Assembly: GCA_913776825.1 (NCBI GenBank)
Contig: CAJYPV010000007.1
Span: forward strand, 219,301 to 283,300
DNA: 64,000 bases
Direction of reading: 5' to 3'
DNA from: Burkholderiaceae bacterium
GTDB taxonomy: Bacteria; Pseudomonadota; Gammaproteobacteria; Burkholderiales; Burkholderiaceae_C
In this document: piece by piece, positions 28,644 to 37,458 of the stretch
Position numbering within the stretch: the stretch's first letter is position 1
How the letters are laid out: each line of letters opens with the position of its first letter
The notes under the pieces: generated by a model
Database searches by the model: none
What the model saw: only the letters and a program-made list of their open reading frames with translations
What the model was told of the DNA's origin: nothing
Translations under genes and position numbers: made by a program

Positions 28644-30839
28644 GTGGCCAAGGATCCCTACCGCTACTTCCGCGTCGAGGCGCGCGATCTGCTGCGTCAG
28701 ATGAGCGAAGCGGTCCTGGCTGCGGACCAGCGGCCCGATCCCGAGCTGCCTGCCCGCCTGCTGCGCCTGGCCCACACGCTCAAGGGGGCGGCCAGCGTGG
28801 TGCGACAGCCCGACATCGCCGCACAGGCGCATGGCATCGAGGATCTGCTGACGCCGCTGCGCGACAGCGCCCAAGCGCCGCGCCGCGACGACCTGGACGC
28901 GCTGCTGGGCTTGATCGACGCGGCGAGCCAGGCGGTAGCCTCGCTGGATCCGATCAGCGGCGCGGGTGCGGCGGGAAGTCCGACGGCATCGCCAGCGCCA
29001 TCCAGCGTGGCGAGTCCTCGCGGGGCGGCGCCGACGCTGGCGTCGACGACACACGCTCCGGCCGCCGACCGGCCCGGCGTTGCGGCGCTGCCGTCGCCGT
29101 CGCCGTCGCCATCGCCATCGACGTTGGACGGCACGTCCTCCACAGAGCCCGCCGCCACTGAGGCTGCCACACCGCTGTCCACGCCCTATCTCGACATTCC
29201 CCAACTGGTGCCGGAGGAAGTGGATGCCGTCAGCGCCGCCATCGCGCAGACGCAAGCCCATCTGACCGGTCTGCAACGTGCGACGGGCTTGCTGCGAGCG
29301 CTTCGCAATGAGCTGCCGCTGTCGCCGGACGATCTCGCCAGCCGGCTGGCCCGGATCGAGGACCAGTTGGAGCGCGGCACGCGTCAGCTGGGCCATGGTG
29401 TCGTGCAACTGCGCGACAGCGCCGAACAGTTGCGGCTGCTGCCGGCCTCGCATCTCTTTGGTCCGCTGCAGCGGGCAGCACGCGATGCCGCCCGCGCGCA
29501 AGGCAAGCGCCTGCAGTTCACGGGGCTCGGCGGTCAGGTGAAGCTGGAGGGCACGCTGCTCAATGCGGTGCTGAGCGCCCTGATGCAGGCCATTCGCAAT
29601 GCGGTGGCTCACGGCATCGAAGCGCCGGCCGCCCGCGTGGCCGCCGGCAAGCCTGAGCAGGGATTGATCGAGGTCAGCATTGAGCGGCGCGGCCGTCAGG
29701 TGCTGTTCAGTTGCCGTGATGACGGCGCCGGCCTGGACCTGGCGGCGATCCGTCAAAGCGCCCATCGACGCGGCATTCCCCACGCTGAGCAGTTGGCCGA
29801 CGACGCGCTCATCGACCTGCTGCTGCGCGGCGGCCTGAGCACCGCGCAGCAGGTGGATGCACTGGCGGGTCGGGGCGTTGGCATGGACCTGGTGCGAGAC
29901 ACCGCCGAACGCCTGGGCGGCCGCGTCACCTTGCAGAGCGAGGCCGGTCAGGGCACCACCGTGTCGCTGCTGCTGCCGATGCAGCTCTCGGCGGTGAAGG
30001 CCATCCAGGTGCAGGCCGGTGGCCGATGGGCCTGGGTGCCGCTGGCGGCGGTGCAACAGGTGCTGCAACGACCGGTGCTCAACGGCCAGCATCTGGCGGT
30101 GGGCGACGAACTCCTGCCGCATGTGGATCTGGCGGATCTGCTGTTCAGCGGCTCGCCGTCGCAGGCGGCTCGGGCCCATCCGTCGGCGCGGTCGGCGCTG
30201 GTGTTGCGTTGCGGCACGCAGCGGGCGGCCCTGGGCGTGGAAGCGCTGGAAGGCGTGGCCAGCGTGGTGTTGCGTCCGCCGCCCGCCCTGTTGCCCGACA
30301 GCCCGTTGGTCAGCGGGCTGACGCTGGACGCGGACCAGCAGCCGGTGCCGGTGCTCTCGCCCGACGGCCTGATTCAGGCGGCGCGCCAGGCCCGGCCCCG
30401 GCCGGTCGCCGCGCCGCCGCGCACGGCCACGGTGCTGGTGATCGATGACTCGCTGACCACCCGCATGCTGGAGCAGAGCATCCTGGAAGCGGCCGGCTAT
30501 CGGGTGCACATGGCCGCGTCGGCCGAAGATGGTCTGGAAGCGCTGCGACGCACGCGGTATGCGCTGATCCTGGTCGATGTGGAGATGCCTGGCATGAGCG
30601 GATTCGAATTCATCGAACAGCTGCGCGCCGATGCCGCGCTGCGCGACATTCCGGCGGTGCTGGTCAGCTCCCGCAATGCGCCGGAAGATCTGGCGCTGGG
30701 CCAATCGGTCGGCGCGGATGGCTACATCATCAAGAGCGAGTTCGCACAGAACGAGTTCCTCGCCCAGGTCGCGCGGCTGGTGGCGAAGTCGCTGAACACC
30801 GATCTGCTGTCGGCACCGCTGGCGGGAGTCCTGACATGA
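28644..30839 (+). CDS. cheA: Hybrid CheA kinase with receiver domain (WspE-like)
   Basis: Chemosensory histidine kinase of 731 residues. HPt domain: LAHTLKGAASVV with phospho-His44. A Ser/Pro/Ala-rich linker follows (PSPSPSPS, from a six-base repeat). The catalytic domain has IRNAVAHGIE (N box; the usual Asp is Ala), DDGAGLD and GRGVGMDLV. A CheW-like domain and a C-terminal receiver follow, with acidic pair at 600-601 and phosphoacceptor Asp645 in ILVDVEMPGM. Starts at GTG 28644 without an evident ribosome site. Overlaps cheB (ATGA). Confidence 0.92.
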   Translation: MAKDPYRYFRVEARDLLRQMSEAVLAADQRPDPELPARLLRLAHTLKGAASVVRQPDIAAQAHGIEDLLTPLRDSAQAPRRDDLDALLGLIDAASQAVASLDPISGAGAAGSPTASPAPSSVASPRGAAPTLASTTHAPAADRPGVAALPSPSPSPSPSTLDGTSSTEPAATEAATPLSTPYLDIPQLVPEEVDAVSAAIAQTQAHLTGLQRATGLLRALRNELPLSPDDLASRLARIEDQLERGTRQLGHGVVQLRDSAEQLRLLPASHLFGPLQRAARDAARAQGKRLQFTGLGGQVKLEGTLLNAVLSALMQAIRNAVAHGIEAPAARVAAGKPEQGLIEVSIERRGRQVLFSCRDDGAGLDLAAIRQSAHRRGIPHAEQLADDALIDLLLRGGLSTAQQVDALAGRGVGMDLVRDTAERLGGRVTLQSEAGQGTTVSLLLPMQLSAVKAIQVQAGGRWAWVPLAAVQQVLQRPVLNGQHLAVGDELLPHVDLADLLFSGSPSQAARAHPSARSALVLRCGTQRAALGVEALEGVASVVLRPPPALLPDSPLVSGLTLDADQQPVPVLSPDGLIQAARQARPRPVAAPPRTATVLVIDDSLTTRMLEQSILEAAGYRVHMAASAEDGLEALRRTRYALILVDVEMPGMSGFEFIEQLRADAALRDIPAVLVSSRNAPEDLALGQSVGADGYIIKSEFAQNEFLAQVARLVAKSLNTDLLSAPLAGVLT

Positions 30840-31942
30840 GCTTCGGCACCGAGCCCCAGGATCCGGACGCCACCGCCGCGCCCGCCAGCAGCGCCAAGCT
30901 GCTGCGGGTGTTGCTGGTGGAGGATTCGCCCACCGTGCTGGCCCACATCCGTGAGGTGCTGCAGACCCAGCGCGACATCGAGATCGTCGGTGAAGCGCAT
31001 GACGGCGAGCAGGCCGTCACCTTGTGCGAGCGGCTGCGGCCGGATGTGATCTCGATGGACATGATGCTGCCCGGCATGGACGGCCAGGCCGCCACCGAAG
31101 CCATCATGGCCCACTGCCCCACGCCCATCCTGATCGTCTCCAGTTCCACCAACCGCGGTGAACTGCTGCGCACCTACAAGGCGCTGGCCGCCGGCGCGGT
31201 GGAGGTGCTGGAAAAGCCCAACGGCCGCCAGCCCGCGGGGGAATGGGAACGCCGCTATCTGACGCTGCTGCGTCTGGTCGCCCGCATCCGGGTGATCACC
31301 CATGTGCGGGCCCGGCTGCAGCGGCCGGTGGCCTCGTCCGCCCCGGCGCAAAAGGTGCGCCAGGTGCTGGCGCTGGGCGCCTCGACCGGCGGACCGGGCG
31401 CCCTGATGCAGATCCTGCAGGCCCTGCCCGCGCCAGCGCCGCTGCCGGTGCTGATCGTCATGCACATCAACGCCGTCTTCAGCCGCGGCTTCGCGGAATG
31501 GCTGGATGGCCAGACCGCGCACCCGGTGCGTTATGCCCGCGCGGGCGAGCCGCTGCGCGACACCGTGGGCCAGGTCATCCTGGCGCCACCGGATGCGCAT
31601 CTGGTGCTCAGCCAGGGTCATCTGCAGCTCAGCCTGGCGCCGCCGCGTCACTCCTGCCGGCCGTCGGTGGACGTGCTCTTCGAATCGCTCGCCAGCGAAC
31701 TGGGCGGCGGCGTCGCGGCGGCGCTGCTCACCGGCATGGGTCGCGATGGCGCGCAGGGCCTGCTGAAGATCCGGCGGGCCGGCGGCGCCACGCTGGCACA
31801 GGATGAAGCCAGCTCCATGGTCTACGGCATGCCGCGCGAAGCCGCGCAGCTCGGCGCGGCCGAACGGGTGCTGCCGCTGACCGACATCGGGCCGACGCTG
31901 ATCGCGTTGAGCGGAATGGCCTGGGGAGGGCCGACCACATGA
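30836..31942 (+). CDS. cheB: CheB protein-glutamate methylesterase (WspF-like)
   Basis: Removes methyl groups from receptors when phosphorylated. N-terminal receiver: VLLVEDSPTVLAHI with phosphoacceptor Asp75 in ISMDMMLPGMDG. C-terminal esterase: Ser183 in LGASTGGPGAL, His210 in VMHINAVFS and Asp304 in GMGRDGAQG form the expected triad. 368 residues. Joined to cheA upstream and to the hybrid kinase downstream by ATGA overlaps, so the three are translationally coupled. Confidence 0.93.
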   Translation: MSFGTEPQDPDATAAPASSAKLLRVLLVEDSPTVLAHIREVLQTQRDIEIVGEAHDGEQAVTLCERLRPDVISMDMMLPGMDGQAATEAIMAHCPTPILIVSSSTNRGELLRTYKALAAGAVEVLEKPNGRQPAGEWERRYLTLLRLVARIRVITHVRARLQRPVASSAPAQKVRQVLALGASTGGPGALMQILQALPAPAPLPVLIVMHINAVFSRGFAEWLDGQTAHPVRYARAGEPLRDTVGQVILAPPDAHLVLSQGHLQLSLAPPRHSCRPSVDVLFESLASELGGGVAAALLTGMGRDGAQGLLKIRRAGGATLAQDEASSMVYGMPREAAQLGAAERVLPLTDIGPTLIALSGMAWGGPTT

Positions 31943-34914
31943 ACCCCAAACACGAGATCGCCTTCATCGTCGAGGACAGCCTCACCGTGCGCATGGACCT
32001 GCGGGAAGCGCTGGAGGATGCGGGCTTCTTCTGCGTCGAATGCGCCACCCTGGCCCAGGCCCGGCTGGCCCTGGCCCGCGACACGCCCGCGCTGGTGCTG
32101 CTGGACACCCAGCTGCCCGATGGCGATGGCGGCACCTGGCTGCAGGAACTGCGCGGCGCGCCGCAAGGCACCGAGACGGTGGTGCTGATCCTGTCGAATG
32201 CCGCCCAGGCCGGCGATCGGTTGCGCGGGCTGGCGCACGGCGCGGATGAATTCGTCGGCAAGCCCTATGAGCGCACCTATGTGGTGGACCGCGCCCGCGA
32301 GCTGCTGCGGCTGCGCCAGTCGCAGCGCCAGGACATGAGCCACAAGCCGCGCCCTTCGGTGCTGCTGGTCGATGACAGCGAGACCTTCCGCCATGCGCTG
32401 CGTGAAGCGCTGGAGCCGGTGGGTTATCGCATCCATCTCGCGGCCCACGGCGAGGACGGCCTGCGGCAGGCCGCCGCGCTGCGGCCCAACGCGATGATCG
32501 TCGACCAGCACATGCCCGGTCTGGATGGCGCGGCGGTGATCCGTCGGCTGCGGCTGGATCCGGCCCTGCGCCACACGCCGTGCCTGCTGCTCACCGCCGA
32601 TGAAGGCGCCGATGCGGAACTGCGCGCGCTGGAGGCCGGCGCCGACGCCTTCGCCCGCAAGCAGGACGATGTCGACATGATCCTGGCGCGGGTCGCCGCG
32701 ATGCTGCGCAGCGCCACCGCCAGCCTGCCGGAGCACGGCGCCAGCCTGCTCGGTCCCAAGCGGGTGCTGCTGGTGGACGACAGCCCCAATGTGCTGGCCG
32801 AACTGGGCGTGGCGCTGCGCGACGACGGCTATGACGTGGTGCCCGCCCGCAACGGCGAGCAGGCGCTGGAACTGTTGAGCGTGCAGGCGGTCGATGCGGT
32901 GCTGATGGATGTGCAGATGCCGGGCCTCGGCGGCCTGGAGACCTGCCGGCGCATCAAGGCGGCGCCGGCGATGCGCGACATTCCGGTGGTGCTGCTGACG
33001 GCTGAGGATGGCCGGGCCTCGATGCTCGCCGGCCTGGAAGCGGGCGCGGACGACTATGTCGTCAAGGCCAGCGGCGAAGTGGAATTGCTCAAGGCCCGGC
33101 TGCGCGCTCAACTGCGTCGCAAGCAGTTCGAGGATGAAGCCCGCCGGGTGCATGCCGAGCTGCATCACAGCGCGATGGAAGCGGCACAGGCCCGCGCGGC
33201 CCGCACGCTCGCGGACAGTCGGGCCGAACTGCTCGCCGCGCTGCAGCAGCGCAACGAGGCGCTCGAACAGCTCAATGCGGAGCTCAGCCGCGCGAGCAGC
33301 GCGAAGACTGCATTTCTCTCGACCATGTCGCATGAGCTGCGCACGCCGCTGAATGCGGTGATCGGCTTCGCTCAACTGATGCGGGATGGCGCGGCCGGTC
33401 CGGTCAGTCCGCGTCAGGCGGAGTTCTGCCATCACATCCACAACGCCGGGCAGCATTTGCTGTCGCTGGTGAATGACCTGCTGGACATGGCCAAGATCGA
33501 GGCCGGCCGGGTCGATCTGGACTTCGAGCCGGTCGAACTGGATGAGCTGCTCCGCGATGCGCTGGCCATCGTCCAGGAGCGCACCCGGCTGGCCAACATC
33601 CAGGTGAGCGTGTCCGGCGTCGGCGCGGGCCAGCGGCTGTGCGTGGATCGGCGCCGGCTGCGGCAAATCATCTACAACCTGCTGTCCAACGCAGCCAAGT
33701 TCACACCCAAAGGCGGACAGATCCGGTTGGAGGCGGCGAAGGTCGGCCGCGCGCGAGCCCGCGACGCGCTGCCGGGCTTCGCGCTGGGTCGACGCTCGGA
33801 ACTGCCCGACAACGAGTTCCGGGAATTTGTCCAGATCAGCGTGACCGATTCCGGCATCGGCATTCCGTCCGATGGCCTGGAGCGGCTGTTCCAGCCGTTC
33901 AACCAGATCAAGAACGTGCTGACCCACAAGGTGGAAGGCACCGGCCTGGGCCTCGCCACCGTGTCGCGCCTGGTTCAGTTGCACGGCGGCGCCGTCGCGG
34001 TGACCAGCGAGCCGGATCGCGGCAGCTGCTTCACCTGCTGGCTGCCCTGGCGCGAGCCGGTGATGCCCGACGTGGTGCTGCCGGACGACCCGGCGGAACG
34101 GCCGCTCGCGCTGGTCATCGAGCACAACCTGCAGGCCGCCGCGCTGATGCAGACCCAGCTCAACGGCGCCGGCTTTCGGGTCCGGCATGTGACTTCCGCC
34201 GAGGAAGCGCTGGAGCTGTCCGCGCATCTGCGGCCCGACCTCATCACGCTGGAAGTGCAGTTGCCGGGACTGGATGGCTGGGAGCTGCTCTCACGCCTCA
34301 AGAATCTCAATGGCTGGGCGCACATCCCGGTGGTGGTGGTGTCGGTGGATGCGGGCCAGGAAGTCGCGCTGTCGCTCGGCGCGTCGGCGGTGTTGCACAA
34401 GCCGATCAGCCGGGCGGCGCTGGCCAAGGAGCTGGAGGTGCTGGGCTTCCAGCCCACCGAGACCCGCAACTTCCTGGTGCTGGCGATCAGCGAAGCGCCC
34501 GGTGACCTGCAGTCGCTGAGCCAGCATCTGTCGCAGCCCGGCTTCTCGGTGCTGCGCGCCACAGGCGGCAAGGACGGCATCGACCAGGCCCGGCGGCATG
34601 TGCCCGATCTGATCGTGCTGGACCTGTTGATGGCGGAGGTCGACGGCATTGGCGTCGTGGAAGCGCTGCAGCGCGATCCGCTGACGGCGGCGATCCCGGT
34701 GATCGTGGTCGCCGCCTCGCAGCTGACCGCGCGCGACAAGGAGCTGCTCAACCGCCATGTGCAGCGGGCGCGCCCTGCGCCCACGGCCACCAGCCCCGCG
34801 CCTCTGCCGGATGGCGCTCGCGTCGCGAGCGGCCCGCAGGGGCATTTCATGGATGAAGTCAAACGCGCCATCAGCCGCACCAGCTGGGGCGATCTGGATC
34901 CACTGGATGAATGA
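31939..34914 (+). CDS. Hybrid histidine kinase with five receiver domains (REC3-HK-REC2)
   Basis: 991 residues, no membrane segment. Order: REC1 (phosphoacceptor Asp56), REC2 (Asp189), REC3 (Asp324), coiled coil, dimerisation helix with STMSHELRTPLNAVIG (His465), ATPase with NLLSNAAKF, SDSGIGIP-like DSGIGIP and GTGLGLATVS, then REC4 and REC5. REC4 has Glu772 at the phosphoacceptor position (LITLEVQLPGLDG) and a degenerate acidic pocket, so it may be a constitutive phospho-mimic. REC5 keeps Asp895 (VLDLLMAEVDG). It occupies the output slot that in wsp is filled by WspR; there is no GGDEF domain. ATGA overlap with cheB. Confidence 0.9.
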   Translation: MNPKHEIAFIVEDSLTVRMDLREALEDAGFFCVECATLAQARLALARDTPALVLLDTQLPDGDGGTWLQELRGAPQGTETVVLILSNAAQAGDRLRGLAHGADEFVGKPYERTYVVDRARELLRLRQSQRQDMSHKPRPSVLLVDDSETFRHALREALEPVGYRIHLAAHGEDGLRQAAALRPNAMIVDQHMPGLDGAAVIRRLRLDPALRHTPCLLLTADEGADAELRALEAGADAFARKQDDVDMILARVAAMLRSATASLPEHGASLLGPKRVLLVDDSPNVLAELGVALRDDGYDVVPARNGEQALELLSVQAVDAVLMDVQMPGLGGLETCRRIKAAPAMRDIPVVLLTAEDGRASMLAGLEAGADDYVVKASGEVELLKARLRAQLRRKQFEDEARRVHAELHHSAMEAAQARAARTLADSRAELLAALQQRNEALEQLNAELSRASSAKTAFLSTMSHELRTPLNAVIGFAQLMRDGAAGPVSPRQAEFCHHIHNAGQHLLSLVNDLLDMAKIEAGRVDLDFEPVELDELLRDALAIVQERTRLANIQVSVSGVGAGQRLCVDRRRLRQIIYNLLSNAAKFTPKGGQIRLEAAKVGRARARDALPGFALGRRSELPDNEFREFVQISVTDSGIGIPSDGLERLFQPFNQIKNVLTHKVEGTGLGLATVSRLVQLHGGAVAVTSEPDRGSCFTCWLPWREPVMPDVVLPDDPAERPLALVIEHNLQAAALMQTQLNGAGFRVRHVTSAEEALELSAHLRPDLITLEVQLPGLDGWELLSRLKNLNGWAHIPVVVVSVDAGQEVALSLGASAVLHKPISRAALAKELEVLGFQPTETRNFLVLAISEAPGDLQSLSQHLSQPGFSVLRATGGKDGIDQARRHVPDLIVLDLLMAEVDGIGVVEALQRDPLTAAIPVIVVAASQLTARDKELLNRHVQRARPAPTATSPAPLPDGARVASGPQGHFMDEVKRAISRTSWGDLDPLDE

Positions 34915-34977
34915 GCGCGCCATCGCCGGCGCCATCGCCATCGCCACGGACCAGCACCTTTGCGCAGGAATGCCTGA

Positions 34978-35799
34978 ATGAATGAATTGCCCGATCGAAC
35001 CTCATCGGCCCGCTCGTCCGACGTGACCACCGACCCGAATCGCCCGCTGCGGGTCGTGCTGGTCGAGGACTCGCTCACCATCCGCCGCCAGTTGATCCAG
35101 TCGCTGGAAGGCCAGGCGCCGCTGCGCATCGTGGGCGAGGCCAGCGATGAAGACCTGGCCCTGGTGCTGGTCGATCACACCGCGCCGGATGCGGTGCTGC
35201 TGGACCTCTCCCTGGCGCAGGGCGGCTCCGGCATCGCGGTGCTGAAGGCCCTGCGCAAGCGCGGCTACCGCGGCCAGGTGCATGTGCTGTCGCACCAGAC
35301 GCCGGAGGCTTACCGCGATGCCTGCCTGGCCGCCGGTGCCGATGGCTTCTTCGACAAGGCCGAGGAACTGGATGCGCTGCTGCGGCATCTGGTGGGCGAT
35401 CGCTCGGTCGCCTCGCCCGCCCCGCCGCTCGCAGCGGCCGCGCTGATGGAGCGGCTGGATCAGACCGCGCGGCTGGCCATGCGCGACGGCGGCGAGCTGG
35501 CGGTGCATGTGGTGCTGGGCGAGTCCGACCTGCTGGCGGAGATCGCCGCATCGCTTGCGGAGGCGCTGGACCTGGGCGACCTGGTCGGCTGGCTGGACGA
35601 GCCGCCGGCCGGACGTCTCGCCATCGTCGTCAGCGAACCCGACACCGAGCCGCCGCTGGCGCATCGGCTGGCCGGCCAGCTCCGTCAGCCCGATCCGCTC
35701 CTGCGCCTGGGCCAGGCCGCGATGCCGACGGAAGCGCTCTCGGCCGGCGGCCTGCTGACCCTGGCGCATGCCCGCGCCTTGGGGCTCGCGCGTCGCTGA
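34978..35799 (+). CDS. Response regulator, receiver plus unknown C-terminal domain
   Basis: 273 residues. Residues about 22-145 are a receiver: RVVLVEDSLTIRRQL, phosphoacceptor aspartate in DAVLLDLSLAQGGSG, LSHQTPE and FFDKAEELDALL. The remaining 120 residues form an Ala/Leu-rich domain of no family I recognise, with DDG-like patches but no DNA-binding helix. AGGA lies eight bases before the ATG. It is the last gene of the first chemosensory operon, 63 bases after the hybrid kinase, and is a likely phosphorelay acceptor from it. Confidence 0.82.
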   Translation: MNELPDRTSSARSSDVTTDPNRPLRVVLVEDSLTIRRQLIQSLEGQAPLRIVGEASDEDLALVLVDHTAPDAVLLDLSLAQGGSGIAVLKALRKRGYRGQVHVLSHQTPEAYRDACLAAGADGFFDKAEELDALLRHLVGDRSVASPAPPLAAAALMERLDQTARLAMRDGGELAVHVVLGESDLLAEIAASLAEALDLGDLVGWLDEPPAGRLAIVVSEPDTEPPLAHRLAGQLRQPDPLLRLGQAAMPTEALSAGGLLTLAHARALGLARR

Positions 35800-36212
35800 G
35801 CGGGGCGCGCGGCGTCGTGCCGCCGACCGCGCCCACCTCGATGACGTCTTGATGACCACGTTGGCGAGTCGTCGATCGAGCGCTGACGCGCGGCCCACGC
35901 CATGGCGATGTCGATGTCGCGCTGGCGGGCGCGTCAGGCGTCGGCGCTGCGGCAATTCGGGGTCGCGGCCACACCCGCGGGTTGCAGGCACTTGAGTTGC
36001 CCCACCGGACTGGATTACGCTTCACGGCGGAGGTCAACCAACGTGGATGTTCTTCAGCTGGATCTCACCCGTGGACCACGCCTGTGGTCCGTGAGCACGC
36101 CGGCGCTGCCGACCGGCGGCGCGGACCGGTGGCGAGCGCCGATCGAGCCGGCGCGATTCGGCGTCGCGCGGCGACGCCCTGCCGGCACGTCACCCAGACG
36201 GAGGCCCTGATC
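35800..36212. other. Intergenic region between response regulator and HNH gene
   Basis: 413 bases. Near the start GGGCGCG (35803-35809) and CGCGCCC (35828-35834) enclose a second stem CGGC/GCCG, a possible terminator for the chemosensory operon but without a T-run. The rest holds no gene I can support. Confidence 0.45.
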
Positions 36213-36776
36213 ATGAATGGCCTCTTCCTCGCAATCGACAGCACGGGCTTTCCCTCCCGATGGCTATCCTGGCAAGAGGCCATCACCCAGGAAGTCCTGG
36301 GCAAGGTCTCCTACGGCTTTGGCGACCATGAATTCACCTTCACCGGCGGCAGCAACCGCGACACCGGCCTGCCCTCCAAAGTCACGCTCAAAAGCATCCT
36401 GGTGCTGCATGGCCGCACCCGCGGCTCCTACCGGAATGCGACGATCTCGCTGAGCAACGAAGCCCTGTTCCGGCGCGACCGCTACATGTGCGCCTACTGC
36501 GGCAGCGTCGATTCGCGCCATTCGCTCACCCGCGACCACATCGTTCCGCTCTCGCGCGGCGGCAAAGACCAGTGGCTGAATGTCTGCGCCTGCTGCCCGG
36601 CCTGCAATGCCAAGAAGGGCGCGAAGCTGCTGGATGAGCTCGGCTGGGAATTGCTCTACCTGCCCTACAAGCCCAATCACCAGGAAGGGCTGCTGCTGCA
36701 GAACCGCCGCATCCTCGGCGATCAGATGGAGCTGCTCAAGGCCATGATTCCGAAGCACTCGCGATTCACGATGTGA
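36213..36776 (+). CDS. HNH endonuclease
   Basis: 187 residues. The N-terminal 80 residues are of unknown fold. The C-terminal part is an HNH nuclease: the zinc knuckle CAYCG and second CPAC pair flank DHIVPLSRGGKDQWLNVCACC, which supplies the catalytic His, Asn and metal site. CGGAG lies nine bases before the ATG at 36213. It is followed by a UUCG-loop terminator. It sits alone between the two chemosensory operons with no methylase or phage gene, so it is probably a stand-alone nuclease of unknown role. Confidence 0.85.
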   Translation: MNGLFLAIDSTGFPSRWLSWQEAITQEVLGKVSYGFGDHEFTFTGGSNRDTGLPSKVTLKSILVLHGRTRGSYRNATISLSNEALFRRDRYMCAYCGSVDSRHSLTRDHIVPLSRGGKDQWLNVCACCPACNAKKGAKLLDELGWELLYLPYKPNHQEGLLLQNRRILGDQMELLKAMIPKHSRFTM

Positions 36777-36833
36777 GGCGACGTCTTGCGAGGGCCTCCC
36801 CTTCGACATCGCCGCGGGTCATGCCCGCAAGCC

Positions 36834-36856
36834 AGGCCCTCTTCGGAGGGCCTTTT
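36834..36856 (+). terminator. Terminator after the HNH gene
   Basis: AGGCCCTC (36834-36841), TTCG tetraloop, GAGGGCCT (36846-36853), then TTT. A compact, stable Rho-independent terminator 58 bases past the HNH stop. Confidence 0.85.
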
Positions 36857-37458
36857 CCATTCCTGGAACTGCGTCTGTCGGGCGGCATGCCAATGCGCCC
36901 GAATTGGCGAATGGCAGCCCACCTCGCCCGCTTTCCTGAGCGGCGTACTCGGCAATTCAAACCAATGGCCCAGTCGTTCACTCGGGCAATGGAAAGCGCG
37001 GCGGATCGCATTGAACCGTCCATCGACGGGCGCTGTTGGACAGCCCATTCATTCAATGACCGTCTCTCTTCGCATGACCTGCTGCCAGTGATCAGGAGCG
37101 CGTTTCCTCTCGGAAAAAGCCGCCTCCATCATCCGACTTCGCACTGCCTTTCACACCTCATTTCGTTCGCCCCTCCAGCCGCTCGGAATGGCCGATTGAG
37201 CCGATGGATACGGCCATCTGCGCCCCGAGTTGGGTCAATTTTTCGACCGACCATCTTCAGGTAGCTGAAGAAAAGCGAAGGCCGGAATGGAAGGCCTGGA
37301 TTCGATTCGTGACAAACGAATCACTTCCTCAAAACTTGCGATCCGACCCGTAGCGCTTTGGCCGGCATCGGCGCTCAATACCGTCCTGTGTACGGCCTCC
37401 GCTGTTCAACCCGGCCGTGTCATCAACTGCGCTGAAGGACGCGCAAAGGAGAGTGGTG
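36857..37458. other. Upstream region of the second chemosensory operon
   Basis: About 600 bases of lower GC than the flanking genes and without a gene I can support. An open frame across 36773-37264 has no ribosome site and no family match. The region probably holds the promoter for the chemosensory operon, but I find no convincing sigma-28 or sigma-54 box. Confidence 0.5.
37304..37322. promoter_or_regulatory. Inverted repeat upstream of the second chemosensory operon
   Basis: GATTCGT (37304-37310), GACAA, ACGAATC (37316-37322) is a perfect 7-bp inverted repeat about 140 bases before the first receptor gene. It is a candidate regulator binding site; no regulator is identified. Confidence 0.35.

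Noticed and set aside
36213..36776. HNH gene as part of a mobile element, retron or homing intron
   Set aside because: No terminal repeats, integrase, reverse transcriptase or intron features nearby.
36773..37264. 163-codon frame after the HNH gene
   Set aside because: No ribosome site, no recognisable domain, and it crosses the HNH terminator.
36857..37458. Sigma-28 promoter for the second chemosensory operon
   Set aside because: Partial TCAA and GCCG-like pieces occur but the spacing does not fit.
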